A DNA stretch of 64,000 bases from Candidatus Phytoplasma fabacearum (GTDB lineage: Bacteria > Bacillota_I > Bacilli_A > Acholeplasmatales > Acholeplasmataceae), in assembly GCF_030586805.1 (NCBI RefSeq), contig NZ_JAOSIM010000001.1, forward strand, positions 82,187 through 146,186, in the 5' to 3' direction. This document shows positions 47,201-57,232 of this stretch, one piece after another (within the stretch, counting starts at the first letter, position 1; the number at the start of each line of letters is the position of its first letter). Under the pieces are notes generated by a model that saw nothing but the letters and a program-made list of their open reading frames with translations, searched no databases and was not told where the DNA came from. Made by a program: the position numbers and the translations under genes.

Positions 47201-47981
47201 TATTAAAGTTTATATAGCTAAAAAAAGAAAAATCCGAGAAGGTGATAAAATAGCTGGAAGACATGGCAATAAAGGAGTAATTTCTTGTATCGCTGCTAAA
47301 GTAGATATGCCTTATATGTCGGATGGAACTCCTGTGGATGTTATTTTAAATCCTTTAGGTGTTCCTAGTCGGATGAATATTGGACAAATTTTAGAAATGC
47401 ATTTAGGAATGGCTGCGCATAAATTAAATATTAAGGTTGCTACTCCGGTTTTAGATGGTGCTGATAATGAAGATTTAAAAAATATTATGCAAGAAGCTAA
47501 TTTACCTTTTGATGGAAAAATGACTTTATACGATGGTAGAACAGGTGAACCGTATGATAATCCTATATCTGTGGGTATTTTGTATATGTTAAAATTATCT
47601 CATATGGTTGAAGATAAAATACATGCTAGAAATGTTGGAACTTATACTTTAATTTTGCAACAACCTGGTAGTGGACGTAATTTTTTAGGCGGCCAAAGAA
47701 TTGGAGAAATGGAAACTTGGAGTTTATTAGCTTATGGAGCTGCTCATACTTTGCAAGAAATTTTAACTTTGAAAAGTGATGATATTATAGGGCGTAATCA
47801 ATTATATCACGCTATAGTTAATGGTTTACGTTTTCCTAAACCTTCTATTCCGGAAAGTTTTAGAGTTTTTACTAAAGAATTACAAGCATTAGGATTACAT
47901 GTAGAATTAATTAAAGCTGATACTAAGGATAATCAAATTAATCGTTCTTTAGTTTCAAATAATAAGGAGAACAAAAAGTAA
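44247..47981 (+). CDS. rpoB: RNA polymerase beta subunit
   Basis: RpoB forms half of the active-site cleft. The 1244-residue protein has the normal lobe, fork and flap regions and conserved blocks GRLCPIETPEGPSIGLI, MTWDGYNYEDAVILSERLV and KIAGRHGNKGVIS. In the rifampicin pocket, the His of the bacterial THKRR motif is Gln (Gln560 in TQKRR), which predicts intrinsic rifampicin tolerance as in other Mollicutes with changes at this site. GGGAG precedes the start. Confidence 0.97.
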   Translation: MKKYCNVKYGTKVERRNYSKMKYDLDLPNLIEIQTKSFQEFLNYGIKTSLKSIFPIESYNGDLKLYFNDFFLEEPKFNAEESKKRGFTYSAELFLNVTLENVITQQTKKARILMTDLPLMTIAGTFIINGTERVVVSQIVRSAGAYFTAKLDNKINKNRFTAQIIPTRGAWIEFEQNNKDFLYAKLDRSKKIPLTKFIHALGFDTQEEIEKTFGINPLLDLSFNKDNDSNCNDAIVELYSKLHQGERVPTNAAREFIRNRLFDKDKYDLSLVGRYKLNRKLDVLNRAENTFLAQDIKDLTNNEILFSSGTFLNYEVIKKLSLHRDKFRVELVNSDFHLQNQNHDSNSFTYRKNINDDQIYIKEDILHSQTGQVLIKADTLLDDDILKILLETHKYNIDDKIIKYFTNKEYIHKIFKDRQKVFNESLEVYVLDNKNNKHFIKIIGNDQSEDAENIVLSDIIASISYYLNLYHNIGTIDDIDHLGNRRLRLIGELLKNQLRVGLNRTKKNIKDRMSISKFDSITPGGLFNFSSLSMAIKTFFCSSRLSHFMDQINPLAIITQKRRISALGSGGIDRDRAGVELRDVNDSYYGRLCPIETPEGPSIGLICSLATYAQVDQYGFIETPFFKVIHENGKSVVSHQYEYLTSIQEENRIIATSSSCLNDDFSFKQSKVIARRNGEISLYSVDQIDYIDVSPKQIVSVATASIPFLEHNDASRALMGANMQRQALPLLISESPIVATGIEHRIVKDSGCVVIAEESGFVVYVDAKKIIIENNNGEQKIYILSTFDKSNQDTLILQKPIVKLNENVNKGDIIADGSSTHQGELALGKNVTVAFMTWDGYNYEDAVILSERLVQEDIFTSVHISKYEIQVRELKKGAGREEITREIPNVSAEAIKNLDSRGIIIPGSEVNEGDYLVGKIVIIPQSSLENNPYEKLIQTIIGEKSRDYKDASLKVPCGESGIVQSVQYFSVKKGDFISTPGVNEIIKVYIAKKRKIREGDKIAGRHGNKGVISCIAAKVDMPYMSDGTPVDVILNPLGVPSRMNIGQILEMHLGMAAHKLNIKVATPVLDGADNEDLKNIMQEANLPFDGKMTLYDGRTGEPYDNPISVGILYMLKLSHMVEDKIHARNVGTYTLILQQPGSGRNFLGGQRIGEMETWSLLAYGAAHTLQEILTLKSDDIIGRNQLYHAIVNGLRFPKPSIPESFRVFTKELQALGLHVELIKADTKDNQINRSLVSNNKENKK

Positions 47982-47989
47982 ACCCGATT

Positions 47990-50900
47990 ATGTTAAATAT
48001 GAAAATTGAAGATTTTGCTTTAACTAAAAGAACTTTGAAAAATTTAAAATCTATAGGTATTAATAATTTAAATGATATTAATAATTATCATTTGAATGAA
48101 TTAGTTGCTTCATTAAACGAAGAATCTTTTCGAGAATTTGTAGTTATTTTGAGAAAGTATGGTCTTCCTGAATCTTTAAGTAATTTAAATCTAAATCAAG
48201 AGATTTTAAATATTTTATGTCAAAATAATATTTTCAATTGTTTATCTTTATTAGAGACTGATAAAGATGTTTTGCTTAATTTATTTAGTTATAATCCTGC
48301 TTATCAGGATCTTTTGATGAATTTTTTAAATTTATATAATGGTTTAAAAAATACTTTTCATCAGACAATTGATAATTCTGTTTCTGATACAGATAATATT
48401 ATTTGGAAACACGAGAATAATGAACACGAATCTGCATCTTCATGGATAATTGATAAAGCTATTTTTTCAAATAATAATAATCGAGAATACGATTATTTTA
48501 AAATTCGTTTATCTTCTCCTCATGAAATTCGTCAAAAATCTTATGGTGAAGTTGTAAATTATGAAACTATTAATTATCGTACAGCTAAACCGGAAAAAGG
48601 AGGATTATTTTGTCCTATTATTTTTGGTCCTGTTCAAGATTTGCAATGTATATGTTCTAAAAAACAAACTTTAAAAAAAGGTCAAATTTGTTCTAAATGT
48701 GGTGTAGAAATTACAGAACAACTAGTTAGACGTGAAAGAATGGGTCATATTGATTTAGCTGCTCCTGTAGTTCATACATGGTTTTTAAATAGTTTGCCTA
48801 GCCGTTTGGCTATTTTATTAGGTATGAAAGCTAAAGAATTAGCAGAAATCGTTTATTATGTATCATATATAGTTATTAATCCTGGTAATAGCGATTTAAC
48901 TAAATATAGTATTATATCTGAGTTAGAATATGGTCAATATTTGGAACGTTGTGATAATAATTTTGTGGCTTTAACTGGCGCTGAAGCTGTTAAAACTATG
49001 TTAAAAGAATTGAATATGGAAGAAACTATTCAGTTATTGAGATTAGAATTAAAACAAGCATCCAAACAAAAAAGAGATTTGATTGTTAAAAGATTAGAAT
49101 TAATGGAATCTTTTTATCAATCCGATAATAAACCAGAATGGATTGTTTTAGAGGCTATTAATGTTATTCCTCCTAGTTTAAGGCCTATAGTTGCTCTCGA
49201 ACAAGGTGTACGTTTTGCTTCCGCTGACATTAATGATTTATATCGTAGGATTTTAAATCGTAATAATCGTTTAAAAAGACAATTGAAACAAAATGCTCCT
49301 AGATTGATTATTAAAAATGAAAAAAGAATGTTACAAGAAGCTGTAGACGCTTTATTTGATAATGCTAAATCTAGTAAAAAAAGTACTTCTAATATCGAAC
49401 GTAATAAACCTTTAAAATCTTTATCGGAAATGTTAAGAGGCAAACAAGGACGTTTTCGTCAAAATTTATTAGGAAAGAGGGTAGATTATTCTGGTCGTTC
49501 CGTTATTATTGTAGGACCTGATTTAAAATTACATCAATGCGGTATTCCGCGACAAATGGCTATTGTTTTGTTTAAACCGTTTGTATTAAATAAATTACAA
49601 GAATCTAAAGGTATTGATAAAAAAAGTGCTAATATTTTATATGAAAAAATGAATGAACATGTGTGGAAATTATTAGAAGAAGTTGTTCAAGAACATCCTG
49701 TTTTGTTAAATAGAGCACCTACTTTACATCGTCAAGGATTACAAGGTTTTCAAGTGAAATTAATCGACGGCAAAGCTATCAGATTACATCCTTTAGTTAC
49801 TTTAGCTTTTAATGCGGATTTTGATGGAGATCAAATGGCCGTTTATGTTCCTCTTTCTGTAGAAGCTCAAGCTGAAGCTCGTTTATTGATGTTATCTTCT
49901 TATAATATATTAGATCCTAAAAATGGTAGTCCAGTTTTATCTCCTTCTCAAGATATGGTGTTAGGTAATTATTATTTGACTATCGAAGAAACACGTAAAC
50001 GCATTATAAAAGGTTACAATGCTGATTTTAGAAACCAACAACATCAGTATAAACATCGTAATGAAGGAAAAGTTTTTAATGATCTACAAGAAGCTGAATT
50101 AGCTTTTTATAATAAACAAATAGCTTTGCATACTCGTATTTTAGTGCGCTCCTCTAATATTTCTTCTTATTTTAATGATGAACAAAAAAATAAATATTTA
50201 GTTACTACATTAGGTAAATTAATTTTTAATAGTATTTTGCCTAATGATTTTCCTTATTTACAAGAACCAACCATATTTAATTTAGAAATAAAAACTCCAG
50301 ATGTTTATTTTATACCTAAAGGTGTTAATTTGATGGAATATTTGCATAATATTCCTACTCCTGAACCTTTTAAAAAACGTTTTTTGTCCCTTATCATTGA
50401 TCGAGTTTTTAAAAGAAGTAATATTTCGGAAACATCAAAAATGTTAGATGATATTAAAAATTTAGGTTTTAAATATTCAACTATGTCGGGAGTAACTATT
50501 TCCCATGCAGATATTAATGTTTATTCTAAAAAATCTGAATTAATAGCTCAAGTAGAAAATAAAATTACAGATATTGAACAATGGCATGATAAAGGATTTT
50601 TAACTACTAGTGAAAAAAAAAGTTTAATTATTCAAGAATGGAAAAACGTTCGTAATGTTATTCAAGAAGGTTTAATGCAAGAATTTAATCAAGATAATCA
50701 TTTATTTATGATAAGCGATAGTGGTGCTCGTGGTAATGTTTCTAATTTCGCACAGTTATCCGGTATGAGAGGTTTAATGCATAGTCCTACTAATAATCAA
50801 TTAGAAATCCCTGTTAAATCTTCTTTCAAAGAAGGTTTGAATGTGCATGAATTTTTTATTTCAACTCATGGAGCTAGAAAGGTGTCTACTGATACAGCTT

Positions 50901-52123
50901 TAAAAACGGCTGAATCCGGATATTTAACTCGTCGTTTAGTTGATGTTGCTCAAGATGTGATTATTATGTCACATGATTGCGGCAGTGATAAAGGTGTTTA
51001 TGTAACTTCTTTGGAGCAAGATGGTAAAGAGATTATTTCTTTACAACAACGTTTATTTGGTCGTTATATAGCGCAAAGCATTATAGATCCTTCGAATAAA
51101 CAAGTTATAGTTAACTTTGGCGAATTAATTACTCGTGAAATAGCGGAAAATATTGTTAAAACAGGAATTTTATCGGTTAAAATTAGAAGTGTTTTAACAT
51201 GTAATTCTGATTATGGTATTTGTGCTAAATGTTATGGTTTGAATTTAGCTACTAATAAAGCGGTTGAGATTGGAGAAGCTGTTGGTATTATCGCTGCTCA
51301 ATCTATTGGTGAACCTGGTACTCAGTTAACTATGAGAACATTTCACACAGGAGGGGTTTTATCAGTTTCCGATATTACCCAAGGATTACCCCGTATTCAA
51401 GAATTATTTGAAGCTCGTAAACCTAAAGGTAAAGCTTTAATAAGTGAATATGATGGTATAGTTAAAGAAATTAAATCTAGTAATCTTTATTCATCAGATA
51501 TTGTTATAGTTTCAGCGATTAATCCTCAACAAGAATATCTTTATACTGTAGATTCTAATGTAGATATTTTAGTGAATGATGGTATGGCTGTAAAAGCCGG
51601 ACAACGTTTAACTTCTGGTTCGATAGATTTAAGAGAATTATTGCGTATTAGTTCTGTAGTAACTACTCAAAAATATATTTTAGAAGAAGTACAACAGGTA
51701 TATCAATCTCAAAGTGTGTATATTAGTGATAAACATATTGAAATTATTATTCGTCAAATGTTTAAACAAATTTTAGTTATTTCCGAAGGCGACAGTAATT
51801 TATTACCGGGATCTGAAGTTTCTATAAAAGAATTTAAGAAAATAAATATGCAATTAATTCAACAAAATAAAAAATTAGCGGCTGGTCGACCTATAGTTTT
51901 TGGTATTACAAGATCTTCTTTAAAAAGTGATTCTTTATTATCTGCCGCATCTTTTCAAGAAACTACTAAAATTTTGATTGATGCTACAATTAAAGGTCAA
52001 AAAGATTTTTTATTAGGTTTAAAGGAAAATGTTATTTTAGGTGGTTTAATACCTGCCGGAACTGGAATTTTAAATCATTCTTTATTTGAATATCCATTAA
52101 AAGAAGAAGATAAAAATAAATAA
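47990..52123 (+). CDS. rpoC: RNA polymerase beta-prime subunit
   Basis: RpoC carries the catalytic NADFDGDQMA motif (Mg2+-binding aspartates), an N-terminal four-cysteine zinc site (CICSKKQTLKKGQICSKCG) and a second zinc site (CNSDYGICAKC). An N-terminal extension of about 150 residues, including helix-hairpin-like repeats (LTKRTLKNLKSIGINNLNDI), precedes the usual start region (YDYFKIRLSSPHEIR); it resembles the C-terminal alpha-subunit helix-hairpin fold and is uncommon. It follows rpoB by eight bases with AAGGAGA inside the end of rpoB. Confidence 0.96.
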   Translation: MLNMKIEDFALTKRTLKNLKSIGINNLNDINNYHLNELVASLNEESFREFVVILRKYGLPESLSNLNLNQEILNILCQNNIFNCLSLLETDKDVLLNLFSYNPAYQDLLMNFLNLYNGLKNTFHQTIDNSVSDTDNIIWKHENNEHESASSWIIDKAIFSNNNNREYDYFKIRLSSPHEIRQKSYGEVVNYETINYRTAKPEKGGLFCPIIFGPVQDLQCICSKKQTLKKGQICSKCGVEITEQLVRRERMGHIDLAAPVVHTWFLNSLPSRLAILLGMKAKELAEIVYYVSYIVINPGNSDLTKYSIISELEYGQYLERCDNNFVALTGAEAVKTMLKELNMEETIQLLRLELKQASKQKRDLIVKRLELMESFYQSDNKPEWIVLEAINVIPPSLRPIVALEQGVRFASADINDLYRRILNRNNRLKRQLKQNAPRLIIKNEKRMLQEAVDALFDNAKSSKKSTSNIERNKPLKSLSEMLRGKQGRFRQNLLGKRVDYSGRSVIIVGPDLKLHQCGIPRQMAIVLFKPFVLNKLQESKGIDKKSANILYEKMNEHVWKLLEEVVQEHPVLLNRAPTLHRQGLQGFQVKLIDGKAIRLHPLVTLAFNADFDGDQMAVYVPLSVEAQAEARLLMLSSYNILDPKNGSPVLSPSQDMVLGNYYLTIEETRKRIIKGYNADFRNQQHQYKHRNEGKVFNDLQEAELAFYNKQIALHTRILVRSSNISSYFNDEQKNKYLVTTLGKLIFNSILPNDFPYLQEPTIFNLEIKTPDVYFIPKGVNLMEYLHNIPTPEPFKKRFLSLIIDRVFKRSNISETSKMLDDIKNLGFKYSTMSGVTISHADINVYSKKSELIAQVENKITDIEQWHDKGFLTTSEKKSLIIQEWKNVRNVIQEGLMQEFNQDNHLFMISDSGARGNVSNFAQLSGMRGLMHSPTNNQLEIPVKSSFKEGLNVHEFFISTHGARKVSTDTALKTAESGYLTRRLVDVAQDVIIMSHDCGSDKGVYVTSLEQDGKEIISLQQRLFGRYIAQSIIDPSNKQVIVNFGELITREIAENIVKTGILSVKIRSVLTCNSDYGICAKCYGLNLATNKAVEIGEAVGIIAAQSIGEPGTQLTMRTFHTGGVLSVSDITQGLPRIQELFEARKPKGKALISEYDGIVKEIKSSNLYSSDIVIVSAINPQQEYLYTVDSNVDILVNDGMAVKAGQRLTSGSIDLRELLRISSVVTTQKYILEEVQQVYQSQSVYISDKHIEIIIRQMFKQILVISEGDSNLLPGSEVSIKEFKKINMQLIQQNKKLAAGRPIVFGITRSSLKSDSLLSAASFQETTKILIDATIKGQKDFLLGLKENVILGGLIPAGTGILNHSLFEYPLKEEDKNK

Positions 52124-52248
52124 TTATTAAAAACAATTATTAAAATTATAATCATTCAATTAAATTTGAGTATATATTTTTGATTTTTGAGATATTTGCT
52201 ATTATTAAATGTTTTAAATAATCTTTTTTAAATGAAATGAAGTTTATA

Positions 52249-52277
52249 TTGACTTTTGTTCAAAAAAAAGATAAAAT
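52249..52277 (+). promoter_or_regulatory. Sigma-70-type promoter of rpsL-rpsG-fusA-tuf
   Basis: TTGACT (52249-52254) and TAAAAT (52272-52277), 17 bases apart, about 60 bases upstream of rpsL. Confidence 0.6.
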
Positions 52278-52336
52278 TTAGGTCGTCTTATATTTCTAAT
52301 TACAAAAATAACAAAGAAAGGTTTTATTGTTTAAAC

Positions 52337-52741
52337 ATGCCTACTATTTCTCAGTTAATCAGAAAACGAAGAGTAAAAAAAAATACTAAAACCAAATCAT
52401 CAGCTTTATCTATTCGTTTTAATGTTTTAAAAAAGAAATTTAAAAATATTAATTCTCCTCAAAAATCTGGAGTTTGTTTAAAAGTATATACTACTACTCC
52501 TAAAAAACCTAATTCTGCTTTAAGAAAAGTAGCTAGAGTTCGTTTGTCAAATCGCCAAGAAGTGACAGCTTATATTCCTGGTATAGGTCATAATTTACAA
52601 GAGCACAGTCTTGTATTAATAAGAGGTGGTCGTGTTAAAGATTTGCCTGGAGTTCGTTATCAAGTTATTCGAGGAGTTCTTGATACTGCCGGAGTAGCTA
52701 ATCGGAAACAAGGTCGTTCTCGATATGGTGCGAAAAAATAA
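52337..52741 (+). CDS. rpsL: 30S ribosomal protein S12
   Basis: S12 guards decoding accuracy. The ATG at 52337 gives the canonical MPTISQLIR start; the frame is open further upstream but has no good start. The streptomycin-site loops [16 protein letters not shown] and [11 protein letters not shown] are intact. The protein is 134 residues. AAAGG lies 16 bases before the ATG, a wide spacing. First gene of the str operon. Confidence 0.95.
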   Translation: MPTISQLIRKRRVKKNTKTKSSALSIRFNVLKKKFKNINSPQKSGVCLKVYTTTPKKPNSALRKVARVRLSNRQEVTAYIPGIGHNLQEHSLVLIRGGRVKDLPGVRYQVIRGVLDTAGVANRKQGRSRYGAKK

Positions 52742-52781
52742 GAATTTATTAAAATTCAAATAAATTAAGGTGTATAAACTT

Positions 52782-53252
52782 ATGTCTCGTAAAAAAAGTT
52801 TTAAAAAAAGAACATTGCCTTTAGATCCTGTTTACAATTCTGTTTTAGTAACCAGAGTTATTAATAAACTTATGAAGGATGGAAAAAAAGATATTGCTTG
52901 CTCTATAGTATATAACTGTTTATCCCAAGTTAAAATATTAACAAAAAAAGAACCAATAGAAGTTCTTAATGAAGCTTTTAATCATATTATGCCTTTAGTA
53001 GAATTACGTACACGAACTATTGGTAGTCAAAAGTATCAAGTTCCTTTAGAAGTTTCGGTTGAAAGACGTTATTCTTTAGGTTTAAAATGGTTAATTATGG
53101 GAGCACGTAAACGCAATGAAAAAAGTATGAAAGAAAAACTTGCTCAAGAAATTATTTCTGCTGCTTCCGGAACGGGATTAGCAGTTAAAAAGCGTGATGA
53201 AATTCATCGTATGTCTGAAGCTAATAGAAGTTTTGCTCATTATCGTTGGTAA
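52782..53252 (+). CDS. rpsG: 30S ribosomal protein S7
   Basis: A normal 156-residue S7 starting MSRKKSFKKRTLPLDPVYNS, with LEVSVERRYSLGLKWL and the C-terminal FAHYRW. The ATG at 52782 has AAGG at 52767-52770. Second gene of the str operon. Confidence 0.97.
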   Translation: MSRKKSFKKRTLPLDPVYNSVLVTRVINKLMKDGKKDIACSIVYNCLSQVKILTKKEPIEVLNEAFNHIMPLVELRTRTIGSQKYQVPLEVSVERRYSLGLKWLIMGARKRNEKSMKEKLAQEIISAASGTGLAVKKRDEIHRMSEANRSFAHYRW

Positions 53253-53290
53253 AAAAGTGCGTTTAATATTTTCAACTTAAAGGAGGCAAC

Positions 53291-55357
53291 ATGGGAATTG
53301 AATTAGAATTAGATAAAATACGTAATATTGGTATTATGGCTCATATAGATGCAGGAAAAACCACTACCACTGAAAGGATTTTATTTTATACTGGAAAAAT
53401 TCGTGTAGCTAAAGAAACTCATGAAGGTTTATCGCAAATGGATTGGATGGATCAAGAAAAAGAAAGAGGCATTACTATAACATCAGCCGCTACTACTGTT
53501 TTTTGGAATAATTGTAAAATAAATATTATCGATACTCCAGGACATATAGATTTTTCTTCAGAAGTTAATCGTTCTTTACGTGTTTTGGATGGTGGTGTGG
53601 TAGTTATAGATGCTCAAGCCGGAGTCGAACCACAAACAGAAACTGTTTGGCGTCAAGCAACTTATTATAAAGTTCCTCGAATTGTTTTTGTTAATAAAAT
53701 TGATAAATTAGGAGCTAATTTTGAAAATGCTATTGCTAGTTTAGAAAAAAGGTTAAATGTATTTGCTTACGCTATTCAATGGCCTATTGGTGTAGAAAAT
53801 AATTTTCGCGGTTTTGTTGATTTAATAGAAATGAAAGCTTGGGAATATTCTTCTAATCCTGATCGAGAAAATCAATTAATTTCTATCCCTGAAGAACTAA
53901 AAGAACTTGTTAATTCCAAAAGACAAATATTAATAGATAAATTAGCTTCTTTAAATGATGAATTATTAAATAATCTTTTAGAAAATAAACCTATTTCTAT
54001 TTCTTTAATAAAAAAAGCACTTCGCAAAGCCACTTTAGAAGTTAATTTTTTTCCAGTTTTATGTGGTTCAGCTTTAAAAAATAAAGGTATTGTGCCTTTA
54101 TTAAATGCTTTAGTAGATTTTTTACCTTCGCCTTTAGATTTGCCAAATATTAATGGTTATGATAAAAATGAACAACCTATTGTTCGTAAAATTAATTTTA
54201 AAGAATCTTTTATTGCATTAGCTTTTAAAGTTATGACAGATTCTTTTGGACGTTTAACTTTTGTACGTATTTATTCAGGTTGTCTAAAAGCTGGTTCTTA
54301 TATAAAAAATAATAATAAAAATATTACAGAACGTGCTTCGCGTTTATTACTAATGCATGCTAATTCTCGGCAAGATATTAAAGAAGCTTATGCTGGTGAT
54401 ATTGTAGCTGTAATTGGTTTGAAAAATACTATTACAGGTGATACTTTGACATACGGAAATGATTTTATTTTGTTAGAAAAAATGAGTTTTCCTGAACCAG
54501 TTTTACAAGTTGCAGTAGAACCTGTTTTAGCGAAGGAACAGGAAAAAATTAGTTCTGCTTTGTTCGGTTTTACTCAAGAAGATCCAACTTTTAAATTTAC
54601 TGTAGATCCGGAATCAAAACAAATGATTGCTGCTGGAATGGGCGATTTACATTTAGATGTTTTAATGGAGCGTTTAAAAAGAGAATTTCAAATTCAAGTA
54701 AAAGTTTCTGAGCCTCAAGTTGCTTATCGAGAAACTTTAATTAGTTCTATAGAAGTGGATGGCGAATGTAAACATCAAACAGGGGGGCGCGGTCAGTATG
54801 GTTATGTTCAAATTTTATTTGAACCTAATCCTGGAAAAGGTTTTGAATTCGTTAATAATGTTAAATACGGTGCTATTCCGCAAAATTATATTCCAGCTGT
54901 ATCTAAAGGTTTGCAGGAATCTTTATCTAGTGGTATAATTGCTGGTTATCCTTTAACCGATATTAAAGCTACTTTATTTAGTGGCGCTTTCCATGAAGTT
55001 GACTCTTCTGAATTTGCTTTTAAATCTGCTGCAGCTGCAGCCTTGCGTAAATTGCGTAATAGTAAATTAGTTGTTATTTTAGAGCCTATTATGAAATTAG
55101 AGTTAATTACTCCTCATGAATACATTGGTAATGTTATAGGAGATTTAGTTTCTCGTCGAGGTCGTTTAGAAAAACAAGAAAATGAAGGTATGGTTATGAA
55201 AATTCAAGCTTTTGTGCCTTTAGCAGAAATGTTTAAGTATTCTAGTAGTTTGCGTTCTAATACTCAGGGAAGAGCAAATTTCTCTATGGAATTTTTTAAA
55301 TATGAAAAATCTCCTGAACATATTGCTAATAAAATTATTGAATCACGTAATAAATAA
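53291..55357 (+). CDS. fusA: Elongation factor G
   Basis: EF-G drives translocation. The 688-residue protein has AHIDAGKTTTTE (P-loop), RGITITSAAT, DTPGHIDFSSEV and NKIDKLGANF, followed by domains II to V. AAAGGAGGC is a strong ribosome binding site six bases before the ATG. Third gene of the str operon. Confidence 0.97.
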   Translation: MGIELELDKIRNIGIMAHIDAGKTTTTERILFYTGKIRVAKETHEGLSQMDWMDQEKERGITITSAATTVFWNNCKINIIDTPGHIDFSSEVNRSLRVLDGGVVVIDAQAGVEPQTETVWRQATYYKVPRIVFVNKIDKLGANFENAIASLEKRLNVFAYAIQWPIGVENNFRGFVDLIEMKAWEYSSNPDRENQLISIPEELKELVNSKRQILIDKLASLNDELLNNLLENKPISISLIKKALRKATLEVNFFPVLCGSALKNKGIVPLLNALVDFLPSPLDLPNINGYDKNEQPIVRKINFKESFIALAFKVMTDSFGRLTFVRIYSGCLKAGSYIKNNNKNITERASRLLLMHANSRQDIKEAYAGDIVAVIGLKNTITGDTLTYGNDFILLEKMSFPEPVLQVAVEPVLAKEQEKISSALFGFTQEDPTFKFTVDPESKQMIAAGMGDLHLDVLMERLKREFQIQVKVSEPQVAYRETLISSIEVDGECKHQTGGRGQYGYVQILFEPNPGKGFEFVNNVKYGAIPQNYIPAVSKGLQESLSSGIIAGYPLTDIKATLFSGAFHEVDSSEFAFKSAAAAALRKLRNSKLVVILEPIMKLELITPHEYIGNVIGDLVSRRGRLEKQENEGMVMKIQAFVPLAEMFKYSSSLRSNTQGRANFSMEFFKYEKSPEHIANKIIESRNK

Positions 55358-55447
55358 AATTAGTTAAATACAATTTTGTTAATATTTCTGACATTATAAT
55401 AATTAAGAATTATTTTGGTAAAAAAATATTTAAATGGAGAAAATAAA

Positions 55448-56653
55448 ATGTCAAAAGCAAAAATAAACAATAAAGAAGAATCACAAGTTATTAAACCTCA
55501 TTTAAATGTAGGAACACTTGGTCATGTAGATCATGGTAAAAGTACTTTAAGTTTAGCTATTAATAATTATTTAGCTGCTAAAAATTTAGCTAAATTTCGT
55601 AAAGATATTCAAACTTTAGATAAAACTGTTGAAGAACAAAGACGTGGTATTACTATTAATGCTCATCATTTAGAGTATGAAAGTGATACTCGTAATTATG
55701 CTCATATTGATTGTCCTGGTCATAAAGATTATATTAAAAATATGATTACTGGAGCAGCTCAAATGGATGCTGCTATTTTAGTGGTTTCAGCTGCCGATGG
55801 TCCTCAACCTCAAACTCGTGAACATATTTTATTAGCTAAACACGTTGGTGTCCCAAATTTAATAGTTTTTTTAAATAAATGTGATACAGCTATTCCTGAT
55901 TTAATACCTTTAGTAGAGCATGAAATACGCGAAATTTTAACTAAAAATGGTTATAATGGTTCAGAAATACCTATTATTCAAGGTTCCGCTTTAAAAGCTT
56001 TAGATGGTGACGAAAATTATGTATCAAAAATTGCAGATTTAGTAGCGGAGTTGGATAAATTACCTCTTCCTTTGCGTGACATTGATAAACCTTTTTTAAT
56101 GCCTATCGAAGATATATATTCTATTACAGGTCGTGGTACTACCGCTTCTGGTCGAGTAGAAAGAGGAACATTATCTTTAGGTGACGAAATTGAAATTCTT
56201 GGTTTGGATAAAGATACTTCTACTGTTGCAATAGGTTTAGAAATTTTTAAAAAATCTAAAACTCAAATTCAAGCTGGGGATAATGCTGCTATTTTATTAC
56301 GCGGTATTAAACATAGCGATATTAAAAAAGGTCAGGTAATAGTGAAACCTAATTCTTTAAAAGTTTATTCTCAATTTAAAGCAGAAGTTTATATTTTGAC
56401 TGAAGAAGAAGGTGGTCGTAAAAAATCTTTCCGAACTAATTATAGACCTCAATTTTTCTTTAGAACTGCTAATGTAACAGGTATTATTACTTTACTAGAA
56501 AAAGATGTTGCTTTTGCGATGCCAGGTGATAATGTTACTATTAAAGTAGATTTGATTAAACCTGTAGCATTAGAGGTGGGTACATCTTTTGCTTTCCGTG
56601 AAGGTGGTAAAACTATTGGTTCGGGAAAAATTATTGAAATTTTACCGAATTAA
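55448..56653 (+). CDS. tuf: Elongation factor Tu, divergent
   Basis: EF-Tu delivers aminoacyl-tRNA to the ribosome. The ATG at 55448 follows TGGAGA by a good distance. The 401-residue protein has GHVDHGKST (usually GHVDHGKTT), [25 protein letters not shown] (usually DCPGHADYVKNM), NKCD and SALKAL. Domains II and III are complete. The N-terminal extension ([14 protein letters not shown]) is longer than usual. GTPase residues known to be essential are kept (Lys of GKS, Asp of DCPGH, His of GH). Last gene of the str operon, followed by a terminator. Confidence 0.95.
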   Translation: MSKAKINNKEESQVIKPHLNVGTLGHVDHGKSTLSLAINNYLAAKNLAKFRKDIQTLDKTVEEQRRGITINAHHLEYESDTRNYAHIDCPGHKDYIKNMITGAAQMDAAILVVSAADGPQPQTREHILLAKHVGVPNLIVFLNKCDTAIPDLIPLVEHEIREILTKNGYNGSEIPIIQGSALKALDGDENYVSKIADLVAELDKLPLPLRDIDKPFLMPIEDIYSITGRGTTASGRVERGTLSLGDEIEILGLDKDTSTVAIGLEIFKKSKTQIQAGDNAAILLRGIKHSDIKKGQVIVKPNSLKVYSQFKAEVYILTEEEGGRKKSFRTNYRPQFFFRTANVTGIITLLEKDVAFAMPGDNVTIKVDLIKPVALEVGTSFAFREGGKTIGSGKIIEILPN

Positions 56654-56673
56654 TTTAAAGTTAATTAATTACG

Positions 56674-56702
56674 AAAGAAGACTATTTTATAGTCTTTTTT
56701 TG
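56674..56702 (+). terminator. Rho-independent terminator after tuf
   Basis: AGACTAT, a three-base loop and ATAGTCT, flanked by an A-rich arm and a run of seven T. Confidence 0.85.
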
Positions 56703-57128
56703 TATTTTAATCGTATTAAAATTTTTTATTCTTGATATCATAAAATTATAATTTTTTATATTTAGCTTATACATTTATTTGCGATTTAATCAATTTAATT
56801 TTTCTTAAATTTATAAAATTATTTTAGATTTTATTATTATTAGATAAAAACATAAATAATAATATTATTAAAAATACAATGAAAAATTGATAATTATCGG
56901 ATTATATATTATTAATAAATAATAATTTTTTCGTTTTATTGTTGAATTATCTATCTTTAAAGTTTATAATTTTACCTAGATTAAAATTAGTAAGATAATT
57001 AAGTAATAAATTTATTTAAATTTATTTTAAAGATATAAGATTTTGATTGTTTGTTAATTTTTTCTAGTTATTATAATATTTTATTGTTGATAAAATATAG
57101 TACAATTGATTTTTATTTTAAAGTGGTT

Positions 57129-57158
57129 TTGTATATTTTAATTGTATTAATATATAAT
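57129..57158 (+). promoter_or_regulatory. Probable promoter of infC-rpmI-rplT
   Basis: TTGTAT (57129-57134) and TATAAT (57153-57158), 18 bases apart, 75 bases before the infC start. Confidence 0.4.
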
Positions 57159-57232
57159 AATTAAGGTTATTTTAAATAATTTTAATTTTTTCGTTAAAAT
57201 TATAAATATAGTTCAAAAAAGGAGTTACACAC

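Larger units (their letters stand above)
56654..57232. other. Intergenic region between tuf and infC
   Basis: About 580 very A+T-rich bases. It has the tuf terminator at the start, a promoter at 57129-57158 and the strong ribosome binding site of infC at the end. No gene is seen between. Confidence 0.55.
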
